DNA of 64,000 bases, taken from contig VXBM01000274.1 of NCBI GenBank assembly GCA_013400155.1, positions 816,016-880,015 on the forward strand, in the 5' to 3' direction. Both the position numbers and the translations under genes were made by a program. The notes beneath the pieces were generated by a model, which was not told where the DNA came from, did no database searches, and worked only from the letters and a program-made list of their open reading frames with translations. The stretch is from Helopsaltes ochotensis. Lineage: Eukaryota; Chordata; Aves; Passeriformes; Locustellidae. Of the stretch, positions 42,401 through 57,400 are shown piece by piece; within the stretch, counting starts at the first letter, position 1; every line of letters begins with the position of its first letter.

Positions 42401-45400
42401 AATGCTGTTTTGGACAGTAGATAGAGCAAAAGTTTCAGTCATGTGGAGCTAGAGATCAAAACTTTCTGTTCAAATTGAACTGTGTCGTGAATATGTTTGC
42501 AATCAAATAAAACAGTGCCACTGTTTCAGGGGTTACTGAGTATCAACGACTCTGAGCTGCAGTTTCTAGGTATTTATCTACATTTAAAATTAGACCCAAT
42601 AAAAGGCTTAACAGGAGGCCTAGGTTACAACCTCTGATCTAGGGACGAGTCAGATATTTGAAGTAGGAGTACTGTTTACTGTAAAATAAACATTCCTAAT
42701 CTTTTTCTGTGTTCTCCTTCTTCGGGTAATAACTTCTGATTTCTTTCCTGCATAAGCTCAACAGGCAGCACAGGGCATGTTCTCACCTACAACAAACTAC
42801 AGACTGGTAGTAATGGCACTTTGCAAAAGGGAGAGGGGCTGAAGAAGAGCAGGAAGGGAACCACATCCTCCTTTCCATGGGTAAGCACACTCATTTTTAG
42901 CCTAGTTCACAGATGATGTATCGATGTAACATAATCACTTATTTTATTTTAAGACAAGAAGCTTTTCTAAGAAACCAGGGTTAGTATACAGTACAATCCA
43001 ATCCAATCTGTTTTCCAGACTGGGTTATTTTATCAGATTAGAAAAAGTAAAGCCTTAGGTTGAAAAAAAAAAGAAGAAAAAAAAGAGGCAAATTAATTTG
43101 ACAGCCTGTTTAGACAAGAGCAGTTCTGGACAGAGACCCAGAGATGGGTGTAACTACATCATCTCAGAGGCAAACTGGCACCTGCTGAATTTTGATACAT
43201 GGCTAGTTGGTGCTGTTAGGATCCAAGATGGATCACTTGGAGACTTGTAAGACTGAGCTTTGAAAGAGCCTACATTTTGGTTAAAAAGAAAAATCCATCA
43301 CTGGATTTAGTCCTAGAATCACAGAATCGCTTAAATGAGATGTTGCTAAAATGCAGCTGAAGTAATAGTTTACAATTTTTTCTATTTAGATACTTATTAG
43401 AAAATTAGTAAACTTAAACAACCCTTATAGAACCATAACACCATAAGCTAGCTGAATGTTAAGAACAATGAAGTGATGTACACCTCAAAAGATGAGGCAC
43501 CATTTAAAGTTACTCTGCCCTGTTCTTCCTACTGACACCACCAGTTTACTCACTTGTAGCCATGATACCTGGAGGACATGCTGGTATCCCGTGATCAACT
43601 GCCCATCTGTAAGCTCCTTCACCAACTAAAAAGCTAGGAGACACAGAAGAGGGAGTTTAAACAAAACCATATAACAAAACCCCCTTTGCTTGCAATTATT
43701 TTTTCCATTTGGTTTGGTCATTTTTAAATCATAAGCTGTCTATATTTCACAGGACTGTCTGCTATAATTACATTTGGCAACCTTATGTAGTTTAATTAAA
43801 AGATTATGCAACTCTGACATTAAATTTATTACTGGACAAAAGCAAGCACTATTAAATTTGAAATTAATTTCAAAACAGCATCAGCTTTCCACTGCAGCTA
43901 AAACAGGACAGAGCTGTCTCGAGTCTTGCTCTCTTGTAACAACAACTTAGCAAGATCCCAAAGACCAAAAGTTTGGGATGAAAAAGGTGGGAATGGTAAG
44001 ATATTTCTACTCAAGCCAGCCAGTGCCAATGGAATACCAAGAAGTATTTTGAGAAGTACAACACAAGCTAAAAACTAACCTTATTTAGAAGGATTAAGGT
44101 CAATTTCATGGAGTTTTAATCAAGCATTTTCAAATGAGACCAGCCCACTAATTTTTAAATATACTTGTTTAAAAAACTCCAGTCATCTGAGAAGCTGCTT
44201 CCTAGTCAGTACTGAACACTTCACTATAGTGAGACAGTACACACTGCAGTGACAACAAACAAGAGCAAAAAATACACACACACACGGAACTTTTAGGGAT
44301 AGAAGAAAAAGCAAACCTCATGTTGTTTCCCCTAAAAGAAATTAATCTTATTGCCAAAAAAAAAAGGGTATGCAGTAGTTGGAAATGAGACACTTCCATA
44401 AAGCTGCTGTGCAACGCAATAAAGGACAACTACTTCCAATCTTATTTCAAAAACGGACAATGAAGTTAAGAATAACACGACTGCCTAATGGACACAGGAA
44501 GCAAAGACTAAGAATTTTCAGCAAATTGGGAAAAGTTTTACAGGAATACCAGAGTTATGAAGATGAGTTTAAAGAACTTAATGAAGTTTAAAGAACTGGG
44601 GCCATGCAGTTCTCAGTTTCTGAGAACACTCTTGATATAGCAAATTTGTTGGCATTAATGCTGCTGGAAGTTTTCCTGACAGTGCTATATCCAACACCTG
44701 CAGCTTTCGTTATACAGTATTTTGTGGTGGTGTTTTCTATCTTCTACATGACTTAACCAAGCCAAGAGGTGTGCCCAGTCTTTCTTTACAAAAGTCTCAA
44801 AAAAGGTTGATCTAAATGAGAATTTGAATTGTTAAATGAATATTTCTTACCATTGTTAATGCAGCTCCAGGTAAGAATTGTTCACATTGCAAGATATTGT
44901 AGGTTAAGTTATTGGGTACTTTGGCAGAACTCAAGCAGCTACTGTTAGGTAAGTCAGTGCTCAAGAAATAACCTAGCACTGACACATAACAAAAAACTTC
45001 CAATATTAACATAAAAAGGATATGCAAACTGTAGCCAAACCTAATTTACTAGTATTTTCATTGTCTAAAAGAAGTTGAGTTTGATCTTTATCAAACAATA
45101 CATTTTTGGGAGGTAAATAAGCACTGCCTTTTCAATAAAGTCATATACACAGAGAGAAGGGTTAAGTAGGAAAAGTATCAAACTCAACACTGGGAGTTTG
45201 ATATGTGGTAATTTGAGCATCGGTCAGTCAGAAACTTGTGTTTTACAAGCAGCTTCACAACTGCCTTTTCAATACTTAAAAACAGAAAATGTCCCTAGTA
45301 TTTATGAAGAATGAATAAAAGCACCCAAGCACATCTCCTAATCTACGTGATGTGACTTTTAGTTTGTTCACCCTTCTGTCCTTAATTCCTAGATTCCTTT

Positions 45401-48400
45401 CCCTCCTATAACACACACACTGTTAGTCCCAAAGAGTCATTAAATTAGTTACAACAGAAAACTAATTGAGGCTCCATTTCACCACAGAGATCATCCACCT
45501 TTTTTAAACTGTTCAGTTTGAATCTTTAAAGATTCGTAATCAGAGAAAAGTTAAAATAAACTGTTTACAAGACAAGTAGTATCAGGATCTCAGTGCTTTG
45601 TTGTTTGTACACAAAAACAAAACTACCACCAAGCTTGATTTACTGGGGGAGAGGAAAGAGGGAATAAAGCCAGTGCACTATAGAAAGCGTTCAAAACCAC
45701 CCCAAGTTTCAAAAGCCTTCAGGTTAATTCAGAATACAATTTTCCAAAGGGAGGGGAAACCAAACACATAAACAAAGGATGAATGCGTTTATTCTCTGCT
45801 ACTCTGAAAGTTGGGTCTGCACAAACAGGATGTAAAGATCTTTCTTGCAAATCTATCAGACAGATTACTCTGTAGTTCTTACAGGCTCAGAACACAGAAG
45901 ATGAACTCGCTCTCCCAGCAAGGAGGGGGTGCTCAGATGTGCTTTCCAGTTCCAGAAACACTAGGCCATATTAATAGAAAATGCAAGCAAAGGCCTCTAA
46001 AATGGTCTTTCAAAGCAATTTTCTCCAAGAACATGATTATGCTGGTGCTGAATTCTCCAAACAGAGCCATTTAATAGGGGCTGTGGGGAAACAGGCTGCT
46101 CCAAGCTGAACAGAAGGGTCAGAAGGTTTGAATCATGGTCAAGGTGATCCTGATGGCAATAAATACACTTTGGAACGTTTTTTGATAAAATGTAGCAATC
46201 ACTCCGAAATCAGCGTTGCAAAGAAGAAATTGTTCTGAAGACGTACAGAGAAGAGATAAAAAGTGGTGCAAGTCTTCATTCACTCTGGGAACTTTCATAG
46301 ACTACTCACTGACTTTCTCACAGTAAGACAATGTTTGTATCCTGCACACAATATTGTAAAGTTGCAAAGCAATTACAAATCCCTGTATATCCAAAGGGGG
46401 GGGGAAACCTAAGAAGGAATTCTTTCCCATACAGTTATTATTGAGAAAGGGATATGGACATGGACTTGATGTCAGTACTGCCAAGGAATTCTAAGAAAGG
46501 AGACATTTAGGTGCATTTTGCTGTCCTGCAGAGTTTACCAACAAACATTTAAGAACAGACAGATGTAAAGAAAACCTTTTTCCTTAGGTCAAGGTTTCAT
46601 AGTAGGAAACAGAAAATCCTCAAGCTTATTAGTACCAAACATCTAATTCACCGCTCTGGGAACAAAGACCGCTTCCAAAGGTTCATGCAGTTTGCAACCA
46701 TGCAATTACAAAAGAAATTTCTTTTGTAAAAGTTATACAGAGAACGGGAATATCTTACCATGAAATTATGCAATGTTTACACATTAGTATTTTCTGTATT
46801 TTCTGTTCCTGCATCAGAGAAAATCCTGACAACACTAAGCTGAATAAAGCGTGACAGAAAGATGTCAGGACCTTAGAGGCTTCAACATGTATTCAGAGTT
46901 TCTCTAAACTTTTTAAATTCTATTTGGATAGTGCCATTCTGTGTTTTAAATAACACAAGAGATTGATCCAGAAGGACACACACTACAATTTCCAGCACAT
47001 TAAATACATCAGTTCAGACACTTGATCCCTCCTTCCCAATAAGCTTACCATCTCTGAATAACTTAATTCACATTCACTGGAATGGAAAATCAGAAATATA
47101 CCACTTTGAGCTGGTTTTGAACTGCCACTACGAAAATGTATGCAGCACAGGGGTAAAAAGACGAAGCAAACTGTCTCCAAGTGTTCTTTCGTAGTGAGAA
47201 AACTCCCTAATGCCACTTCTACTAACCTCACAGCACCTGAATTTTTCCTGTTTGATCATGTGCCAAACAATTTTGGCAGAAAACATTACGGTAGCTTAGA
47301 TCATGCTACAGAAACAGTCTCTACCATAGGTTTCTTTAAGCAGGTTCTTAGGCTAAGCAGAATCTGGAACATTCCCCAATACACTATGTGCCAATGAGAA
47401 CTAAGATGAAAATTGTGTATCTTTACAATTAAAAATCACTTACTAGAATCCTGACACTTCCTAGGAATATCAAAATATGGCTGATCTCTTGTCCTTTGAT
47501 TTCAAGCATTTCCAGCTTGGGCAGGAATATATTTCAGTCCCAAAACAACGTCTCATGCCAACCCCAGCCAGAAAGGCAAGGCATGAAATCCTCCATACCA
47601 TCACCTTCAATGTACACAAACTTGATCATCCTGACCTTGACACTGTGTGTATAGAAGCATCCAGCACAGCAAGCCCAAAGCAGAAACCATCATATCCCAC
47701 TAGTATAGACTATTTCCAGGGTAAAAAAAAAAATTGCCTTTATAAGATGTGCACTCAAAATCCAGAAGGGGGAATAGAGGAAATGAAAATACTTATCAGG
47801 TAACCCAAGTGCACCACATTTGCACAATAAACTGCATGTGTTGGTTCCAAAAAGAGCTCATCTCTCACCTGAAGCTACCCTGTCTTTAAAAGCATCTGCT
47901 AGCCTTGCATAGTCCTCAAAAGATTTAGTCTTTGCCTTGGAGGGTAAGGGGATACAGTTCCTTTTCTGCTCAGTATTTTTAAAATAATAGTATCATAAAC
48001 TAGGTCATAAAGTCACAGCAAAATACCCAAGTGCTCTTCCTTGCAGTAATTCTAGAACACTGATGATACAAGTATATAATCCCAAGTGTTTGCTCCTCTG
48101 ACTTCGGTACTACTTCTGGAACACCAAAAAACACATTTCACACTCATCTCCCATTCTAATGTGCCTCAGCGAAGCCTCATTTTCTTCTGACAGCTAAAGA
48201 AATGAGCAGCTAACAGCTACTGGAATTAAAGTTCCTATTCTTTAATAAACCACAATTAATAAACTCCACAATTACTCTGTTCTTCACCCATTAAAGAAAA
48301 GTGTTTAAAATGTAAAATCTGTCCATTGATGGTTTGATTTCAGGGCGGCTTTTTTTGATCTATGAACTTTTTCTGCACGTGATAGAACACTGAATTCCTC

Positions 48401-51400
48401 ACTGTCTAAACTGGAATACTGCATCATCCAGCTATAGGCTATTTGGCTAATTGCACACAACACTGCAGTAAGGAAAGTAAAATTTTTGAATCTAATAAAT
48501 GAATTTTTTTAACTACATAAATGCTGGTTTAATACTTCTGCAAATACTGACCACTGGTTGGCAGAGGGCAACAAGTTCTGCCAAAGGTATGACAATTGAT
48601 GATAGCAGTCAATTAATATGAATGAATTATTCAAGTTCTCTACCTGTCAATTTAAACTGCTAATGAAAATAAGATGGTTTTAAGAGCAATCAACTCTGAC
48701 ACATTTCTCGGATTCTTTCCAAAGTAAGGCAATAACACTTGAAGTTATAAATTATTCTGTGTTTAATACTTACCTCTTCCATCTAAGTTTGATATCCATC
48801 TCAATGAGGGACTGCTTGCTTTCAATTTTGTTGTAAATATTATTAAATTTATCTTTAAAATAAGAGGAAGTTACTAAACACTGCACACTTCCACAAAGCC
48901 ACAAAGGCAGTAAAATGGGATTTTTTTCTATACTTATTAAGTTGCTTTTTGTTAAAGGTAGCCAGAGGCAAAGGCAGTAGAATTTCCCTTTAATCTTGAT
49001 GTTTTTTGGGATTTTTCAAAAGGCTACAGTATCAAACCTAAGAATGAAGTATGACAACTGGAAATAATATTAGACAGACAGAAACTATCACAAAATGATG
49101 TTGCCATCTATATCTAATACCTCCTTCCACTGAGTGCACATGAAGTGTCAAGATCAGAGAACAAGGCTTATCTTCTTTTTAAAGGCACACTACCACTGGT
49201 ATGTAAAACAGCACCAGCCTTCCTGGGTGAGATAAAACCTTCAAATATTGCATCCACGCAGCAGAGACGAAAGAGCGAAGAAAAGTCAAGCAGAACAAAG
49301 CAATTACCAAGGTGGAATTCTGCCAGCAGAGAGTTTCCCCTTCTGCCCTTCACACAACAATCTATTTGCAACCGAAACTGGATTCTTGATTCCTAAAAAA
49401 GAAAAATCAGCAAAACATGGGACCAAAACATTAGAAGATTTTTCCTCACAGCACTACAGCGTTCGTTTTGGCAGTGGAACTCAGCTTCCTTTAATTGCCA
49501 AGGCTTTGTCAAGTCATTAAGAGACACCTTATGTTTCAATGTAGTAACAACTTCTTCAGTTTTCCCTTCACATGCTGTGACAAAGTGACAAAGCCTTCTA
49601 GTCAACACCTGCCCCACTTTTCTTTTAAAGAACAAACCATACTGAAATAGGAGGAGTGATCTCCTACGACAGAAAGCTCATGTAAAATCTACTGCATGTA
49701 AGGGTCAAAAACGTTTATAAGCATTGATTTTTCTAGATGGAATTTTCATTTGGATCCATCCAGCCAGAAGAGAAATTACAGGATTCAGGCTTAACTGTCT
49801 CACTCTCAATTTCCTCCTTCCTCACGGTTGGAAGGATACATTTTGTAACAAACAAGGCTTGAAACACTTAATTTGACAATTTATTTTAGATTTATATCTA
49901 CATGAGGAAGCTATTACCACAGTTTAGAACTATTCTAGGATAAAGAACAAAGCCTGAAATCTTGTCAGAAAAGCTATTCAATAGTAACAGCTAAGGCTGT
50001 TCATGTACTTAAAATGAAACCTCAACAATCCCTGTTTGGGACTTTCTATCTGTATTTGTTTTATACTGAAAGCTAAAACTAGACAAAAGAGACAAACACA
50101 TTAGTTCTCATATTTAATAAGTCCCACATGCAAATAAATGCCTGAGCACAAAAACAAATGAAAAGCCTTACTTAAATACTTGTAATAATTTTTAACAACT
50201 GAATTTTACTATGAAATTATTGCTCCTCAAATTCATCTGAGCAAACTGAGTCCCACTGTAAATACTGTGTAGGATCACAGTGGCACAATTGTGAACTAAG
50301 AAAGACAACATGTTACACAAATTAATTAATAAATTAACACAAACTAGCATTTCAGGGAGCAAGAATGCCTCCTCCTTTTTTAAACGAACGGAATTTATTT
50401 AAACACACCAGAATTTACAATGTGTCCCCCTTCAAAACAGTAGCAAAAAACCCCAAAATTGATCTTTGCACTTAAATCAGCAGTTAGCCTCGTAATACAT
50501 AATTAACATACCACTCAGTGCTCCAACTGCTCCAAAATTCAATGACTTTCCATCCATTATACTGGCATCACATTCTATCTCACCCAGAAGGTTTAGGTTA
50601 GATCCCAATCCTGCATTTGTAAAAGGAGAATCCTAAAAATAAGAATGAAACACAATAAGGCCACATCCATAACAAACTAGATCAAAACCTCTGTGTATCT
50701 GATCTGATGATACTGAACTTGGTGCAGTGCATTTTCTTATTTTAGTAGTTCAATCTTCCACAACAAAAACAAGGGTAATTTGAACAGAGCATCTAAAATT
50801 ACTACAATGGACACATTTCACATCTGCAGGGTGCGATACATCTCAAATGTAATAATGCACTAATATAAAAACCAATACCCAACAATTTAAGACGATCATT
50901 TTGGAAATCTCTCCCTCCCCCAAAGTACACACTTCCCCTGGTCCTTAACCCATCAAGTAACATTGAAGTAATATCTTATAATCACTGCACATACCAGTCT
51001 ACCTTTGGAACTCATACGTATGACACTAGAGCAGAACAGAACTGTCCTTTTTCTGACCATTCTAAGCCCGTGACTGCAGCTCCACATGCAGAAATGAAGA
51101 ACTGGCATCACTAACAATTCACTTTATAAAAGTCCTATTCAACTGTTAGCACAAGGACTGAGGTCTGGAAGCTTCTTAAATAAAAACCAGTACTTATTTC
51201 ATGGAAACTATGGAACAACATTTTAACATCATAAACTTAACTCCTTTTTTGTTAACACTTTCTGCGGCGTTTAACAAACCCAAGGTTGTCAGAGAGTTAA
51301 GTTCTGCATGCTAGAACAAAATCCCATTTTTATCCTTCCATTTCATCAGAGCATCCCCATGACTTTAAAAGCACAAAATTTCCAAGTAGCACAGTTCAGC

Positions 51401-54400
51401 AGTCTCACTGCCAGCTCAATACAACCCCCTCTTCTAGATGCAAGGACTAAAATAAATAAAGAGAGAAAACAGCTAAGTCCAATTTCAGAGAGATGCTGCA
51501 TGCTTTCAGAGTTCCCTATGTTTAAATTAAACAGTGTAACAACCTGATGTGACAAAGAACAATGTCTAGACCAGGTGTGAACATGCACTGTAGAAGCATG
51601 ACATCTCATCTCACTGATGAGTAATAAAAGCTGAATGAGGAAACAAAGTTCTGTCTTACATTTAAAATTAACTGAATGGGTTTTGAACATACTAATTCGC
51701 AATGAATTTAAAGAAATGAAAGAGAGGTGAGCACACAGAAATGAAAGATAAACCTGATGTCAGTTAGCTTTTATTAACTTTCAAATGAGCACGTAGCGAG
51801 TAAATTCAAAATCTGTTCTGCAAGATGTTGATTCAAATTTACAGAGACACGTAAAGAGTTCTCAGTGTTTGAGTCACCAAAACACTATTTTTCTGAAGAA
51901 TCATGAATACAAGATCCCTTGTATATACATAATCATGAAACTGGCCTTCATTTTCTGCTTTTTATTTCTCAAGCAGCACAAGATTTTATCCTGTCTTATC
52001 CCATCCTATTCTATTCCACACCACAACACTTCTTCCAATTCACTGTGTATATTTCATTTTGACAGCTACACCTCACAACAAATGAGTAAATTTGAAAAGA
52101 TTTTAGGATAATGAAACATTTACAGTATAGAATGCACAAATAATTTTCTGTAGAAAGGGGATGGATAGGGGAAAATATGTTTAGAAACAGATTATGGCCT
52201 CTAAAAGGCAGAAGACTCAGAGTAGCCACTGGCTAAACTGGCTTCATTGCTCCCCAGGCTCTACAAATATGAAGAAAAATAAGTCAGTGAGGTTTAGAAA
52301 AAAAGGGAGCAGAGAAGTGGTGGAAGGAACTGAAAGCAAACAGTGGAAGGTACTTGAAAGACACAGTAAAACCAGGAATGCTCAGGAAGAACAATGCTTG
52401 CTCCTAGTGCTGTCCAAGTCCTCTGCCCTTGGGTAATCAGAGTGCAAAGACCTGTGTCTGGAGACAAATCTCTCGTGTTCTGTTCCAAACACGTGCACTC
52501 AGTGCATTACACTCAAAAGAACCAGCAAAGAGGAAAAATGTTGTGCTCCACAGATCTGTCGCTGCCACAAAGCGGACACAGCTACTATCTTAAGAGTAGA
52601 TGTCATGGCCAAAAAAAGGAGTAAAAATTACCCCCCTGAAAAGAAGTCCTGCTAACACTGTCCAGAATCCCTCTGCACTCAAGGCACAAAGGTCTCTACC
52701 ATCTGGTAAAGGTAATAATGAAAAGAAGGCAGGGAAAAAATACAGGATACAGAGTTCACTTTATTTCTAAGGATCTGTAAGTGCTACCTGCTTTGGCATA
52801 GCACCTTCACTGGCACAAGCACAAGGATGCACCAAGAGAAAATTTATTCAGAGGATCTAAAGACAAAAGGAACATCACCTATTTCTCCCTACAGAATATT
52901 TATTAGAATACTAGAGAATTTTTGATAAATAAGAACTCCACACCAAATTGCAAATGTCTCTTTAGTGGGGTAGCTCTCATATTAGGACTCAGAAGGAAGA
53001 ATCTTACCAGTAACAACATTAGTTAGTTCTCCAGTAAAAAGAAATAAAGACCAAATTCCAAACATCTGTCCAAACTTTCTGTGGAGTTTCACTTTTCTTT
53101 GGAATCAGATTGCATTCAAATAAGAAAAGTCTCAGAATTCCTAAAAGAAATATGGTTTAACTTCACACATCTGAAGGATAATCTGAAAACAGCTTTAGAG
53201 AAACTGGGTGTGAACCCATGGAATTTTTGATATCTACCTGAGTGTCTCTGAGGTGAGATAAAAGCCTTTGAAACAAGGTAGGGGAAAACCTTTATTAATA
53301 AAATGGAAACAAGACATTCACACCTACTTCTGTGAATAGGTAAAGACACACAAATGCACCACACAAATACTAACTCTTTGAAAATATGCATCTCAGTCAA
53401 GTCTGACCAAAAGACTTCAAGAGTCTGATATGCAAGTGGAGGAATATATGTATGAACATTAAGGTGTATTTTGAAATGAAAATTCAAAACTTTCAAAGAA
53501 TGCAGAAACATTTAAACAGAACCATGAGTGCCTCCCAAGAGGGAAGAAAAAAACTGACCTGAGTGAAAGTCTCTTCATACCCTCAAACAGAAAAATGCAG
53601 CAGTGCAAGGCCTGACTACCATAAAATGAGGAAGATAAAGCAAAGCATTTGTCCAGGAAAAGGGAGGATAGGAGAAGAGAAAAAGGTATCTTCAGGAATA
53701 TACTTTTATTTAAAACCACCAGCAGCTTTTGTGTTTTTAAGGAAAATGAAAAAGACAAGTAAGCAAACCAAGCCTGAGCTTTGCATGTCAACAGCAAGCC
53801 TTGCTACCATAGAACAGTAAGCAACAAGAGAAAAAAAGACAAACAAATGGTTATTCAAAGCAGTTTAACAAAATGTGTCTCTTTAATTACCTGAAAAATA
53901 CTAGACTTCCTGGCAATTATTCCACGAACTATCTCTAACTTAGCATGCAAACCTGTAGCAAAGAAGATGAGAAAGCTTTAAGACCTGAAGTCAGAGTTTT
54001 GGTTTTCCAAGTTACCCAGCTTGGAAAAACTCTCAAGCTTCTGAGGGTATAATTTTTATTTTTAGAATCCTTTTTACTTCAAAATGTATTTATAAATGTT
54101 CTGGCAGCAAATATAGGGATCCTGGAATTTCTAGCTGTGGTCAGAGTTGGAATGCTTGAAGATCTTCCTCAGCTCTGTAACACATCTAGACAAAGAGTTA
54201 AAATGCTCGGTTTTCAATGAACATGAAAGGACATTCCATCCATCTTCGATACAGCTTTGGCCACGGCTTATTTGTAATTTCTAAAACAAATTCAAAGTCT
54301 ACAGGCACTTCTTTCCACATACTGTAATTTTAAAAGTTATTTCTCTGTGAGAATTTCATGACAATCAATAGTCTACAAGGATGAGTCACATCCCTTTCAA

Positions 54401-57400
54401 TTACACGAGCAAAAATGTTTTTAGACAACACTATTATCACAAATTACTGTCAGTCACTCTGCAGCAAAGCATCACAGTACTGCTTTTAACTAGAATTAGC
54501 AACTTCCAGTTCATTACCCATTAGAAGTTCATCCATGGTGACTGCCTTAATACAACAAGGATGCTTCTGCTTCAAAGAGAAATCCTTGGGACTAAGACTG
54601 TACATTCAAAAGTCTTAATTACTAGGAAAATAATTATTAAGGAAAAAAAAATTCATCACGAAAAAGGTTCTTTCACTGCAAAATCCTGCTGACAACCACA
54701 GAAACACACTGCTTGAGTATAACAACTCCAAAACATTCTTTGCATTGATCCACAATAACAACATGCATAATAAACTGAGCAATTTCAGTAGCAAGGAGAT
54801 TGGAACCCAAAACGTGACATCCAATTCCCCATCAATCATATTAATTCCCAATTTAAATGATGTTCAGAAAGAATGCTCTACTAAAGTCAGATAAAGAAAC
54901 AAGTAATCTACACACATATTAATAAAAGGATTACACTAAACTCAGAAACAATTTGAAACCTTCATCATTCTTTACAACCACTGTATGTTCCTGTCCCTAG
55001 TACCTGATCAGCAGACTTCATTAAGTGCTTTATAGCCAAAGAAAAACTTGAAATTGTATAATTTTCTCACAGCCAGACATAAATGCAAATCAACATGTGG
55101 TTTAGTTGAAAACAGCATGTTTTAAGTAGGTTGTATGGGGTCTCTTCTCCCCACAAAAAAACCCTGTTTAATAATTTCATCGTGTTTCAAGAAAAATCCA
55201 GGCTAATATTAAGAGTGCAAAAATTAACAGTACTGCAATAATGTCTTTGTAGAAGCTCCAGACCATTCTATTACCAAAGGCTGACGGAGGAAACACATGC
55301 ATTTGTTCCTCTGCAATGCCAGAGTTCTCAAACCAGAAAACAACCTGCTTTAATGACCTTATCAAATACAGCTGATGCTTACGAAGACCAGCACAGTTGT
55401 TTTAACAATATTCTGTGTCAGTCTTGCTCCTCTGCAAAAGAAATCCACCTTTCCCTCTAGTTAACTATTAGCATTATTATCGTGTTCACAGAACACCGTT
55501 TCACTTGAGTCGCACATCTAACAAAGAGAGGTTGTTCTTGCTGCACGTAGAGCCTGAAAAAATAAAACACAGACAGCATACCACAAGCAAATTGTCAGCT
55601 TGCTCATAAAAGATCAAGAGTAACTCTTGTGCCTCAACAAGTCTTTGAAGTGATGCCTTTTGGACGAGCTGTAATCCCGTGTAAAGGGAGTTCTGTAATT
55701 GAGCGGAACTGAGGGAAAATATTCATCTTTTGTGAGATTTCCACAAAAAGGTATTTGTGCCTTGCAAAGACTACAAATGTTTGGAATACAGCATTAAAGG
55801 TCTGAGAGAAGTGTGAAAGTGATTAAATATTTCAGATAAACTCAGAGCAATGTGTCCTAGAGAAACCAAAATATCAAGAAGTTACAGTCAGTATACTTTA
55901 CAACAAAATCCGTTATCATTTAATACAGTCTTTTGTTGTTCTGTATCTTCATTTGTGTTACAGAGATACAAGAAAACAAACAGTTTAACAGATTTTTGTT
56001 ATGTATTTGCCAACTTCAAACGCTAAAACAGATTATGTTTGTTCTAAAGCATAAACAAAAGGGAGTGACAGCTCACTACAGAGACCGTCAACACAAACCT
56101 ATATTTTCACTCATAAAATCTTGCAATTAATGAGAAAACTATTCTGATTGCTTTGTTGACGTGCCATGTGCAGTTTGTTTTCCACAGAGCAACAGAAAAA
56201 ACAAAAGATGCAGCTCAGAAATGACAGAGATGTCTGGAGGTAGTGTTCAGAACAAGGTTATGAATAGATACAAACCTTTCTGTATTTTAGAAGCTGACAG
56301 TCTAACACTTGGAAGTTTCTCACACCAGATTCAAAAAACTGCCACTGCAAACCACACCATTTTCTGGTTTAGGTACAAATTGACTTTTCCTCAGTTAACT
56401 GCATAACTAACTACTTAAATCTACAAGAACCCCAAATCCCAAACCCCGTACTCCCCATTCCAGTAACAGACAGAACTTTCAATTAGGAGATTATATAAAT
56501 CACTCAATGAGTAAATGAAAGCAAATAATTACATTAATGACTGTAGTACCACCAGAACAAAATAACATTTTATCTTAAAAACAGGGAAAAGGAAAAAAAG
56601 ACACTGTTTTGTGCAACAGAACACATAAAAATGCTACCTAAAACAATTGCAGAACCAGAAAGTGGAATGATGGCAGGCATCAGCACAGTACTAGCAAGGC
56701 AGATAAGGGGAAAAAGGTTTCTGATTGGAGTAATTGGAAAAAACTTGTTCATTTCATCCTAAAATCGGAACTTGTTCTACAGAAGCTATTTCCGCGTATT
56801 TAAATCTACTAAAGTAAAAGAAAAGTCTCTTGGGGATAACAAAAACATAAAATATTTACCCCAGACACAGCTGCAAAGAGATCTAGAACTGCCCGGTTAA
56901 GCTTCTCAAAATATGTTTTCTTCTGCAGCTCAGGCACACGATAAAAATCCCAACCCAAAGTAGATTTTTATTTTTGTTTTCCACTGAGGAGGGAGCTGAC
57001 ACAGAAACCCGTCTGGTGGAGTGAGCTCAGGGAAGCGCACCGTAAATAATTCCACGAGAGAGACACCCGCCGCTTTCTGCGAGCCATACTCTGATGTGTA
57101 AGATCACACATGAAAGCGCATTTGAACGGCTCTGTGAGACCCACAGCAGTGCTGCAAGCCAAGGCACTTGCCAAGCTCACGGTGTGACTGAAGCCTTGGC
57201 TCCCAGTCAGCGTGTCTAACACATTCTGAAGTCTGCACTTACTGCCTGCCTTACGCTAACCCCATCAAGTCCATTAATGAACGCTTTCCCAACATCTGGG
57301 TAAGCAAATCCACTGCTAATCCCCTTGGAATACTACCATAAATTCCAAGTGCAGGAAATGATTTTTACAGCACAACACTTACCTTGCCTTCCTTTTTTTT

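Noticed and set aside
43314..43340. TAGAATCACAGAATCGCTTA, resembling the terminus of a minus-strand CR1
   Set aside because: The match is only about 20 bases with no continuing CR1 body, so chance cannot be excluded.
44272..44285. CA dinucleotide run
   Set aside because: Only about seven units; an ordinary short microsatellite with no further significance.
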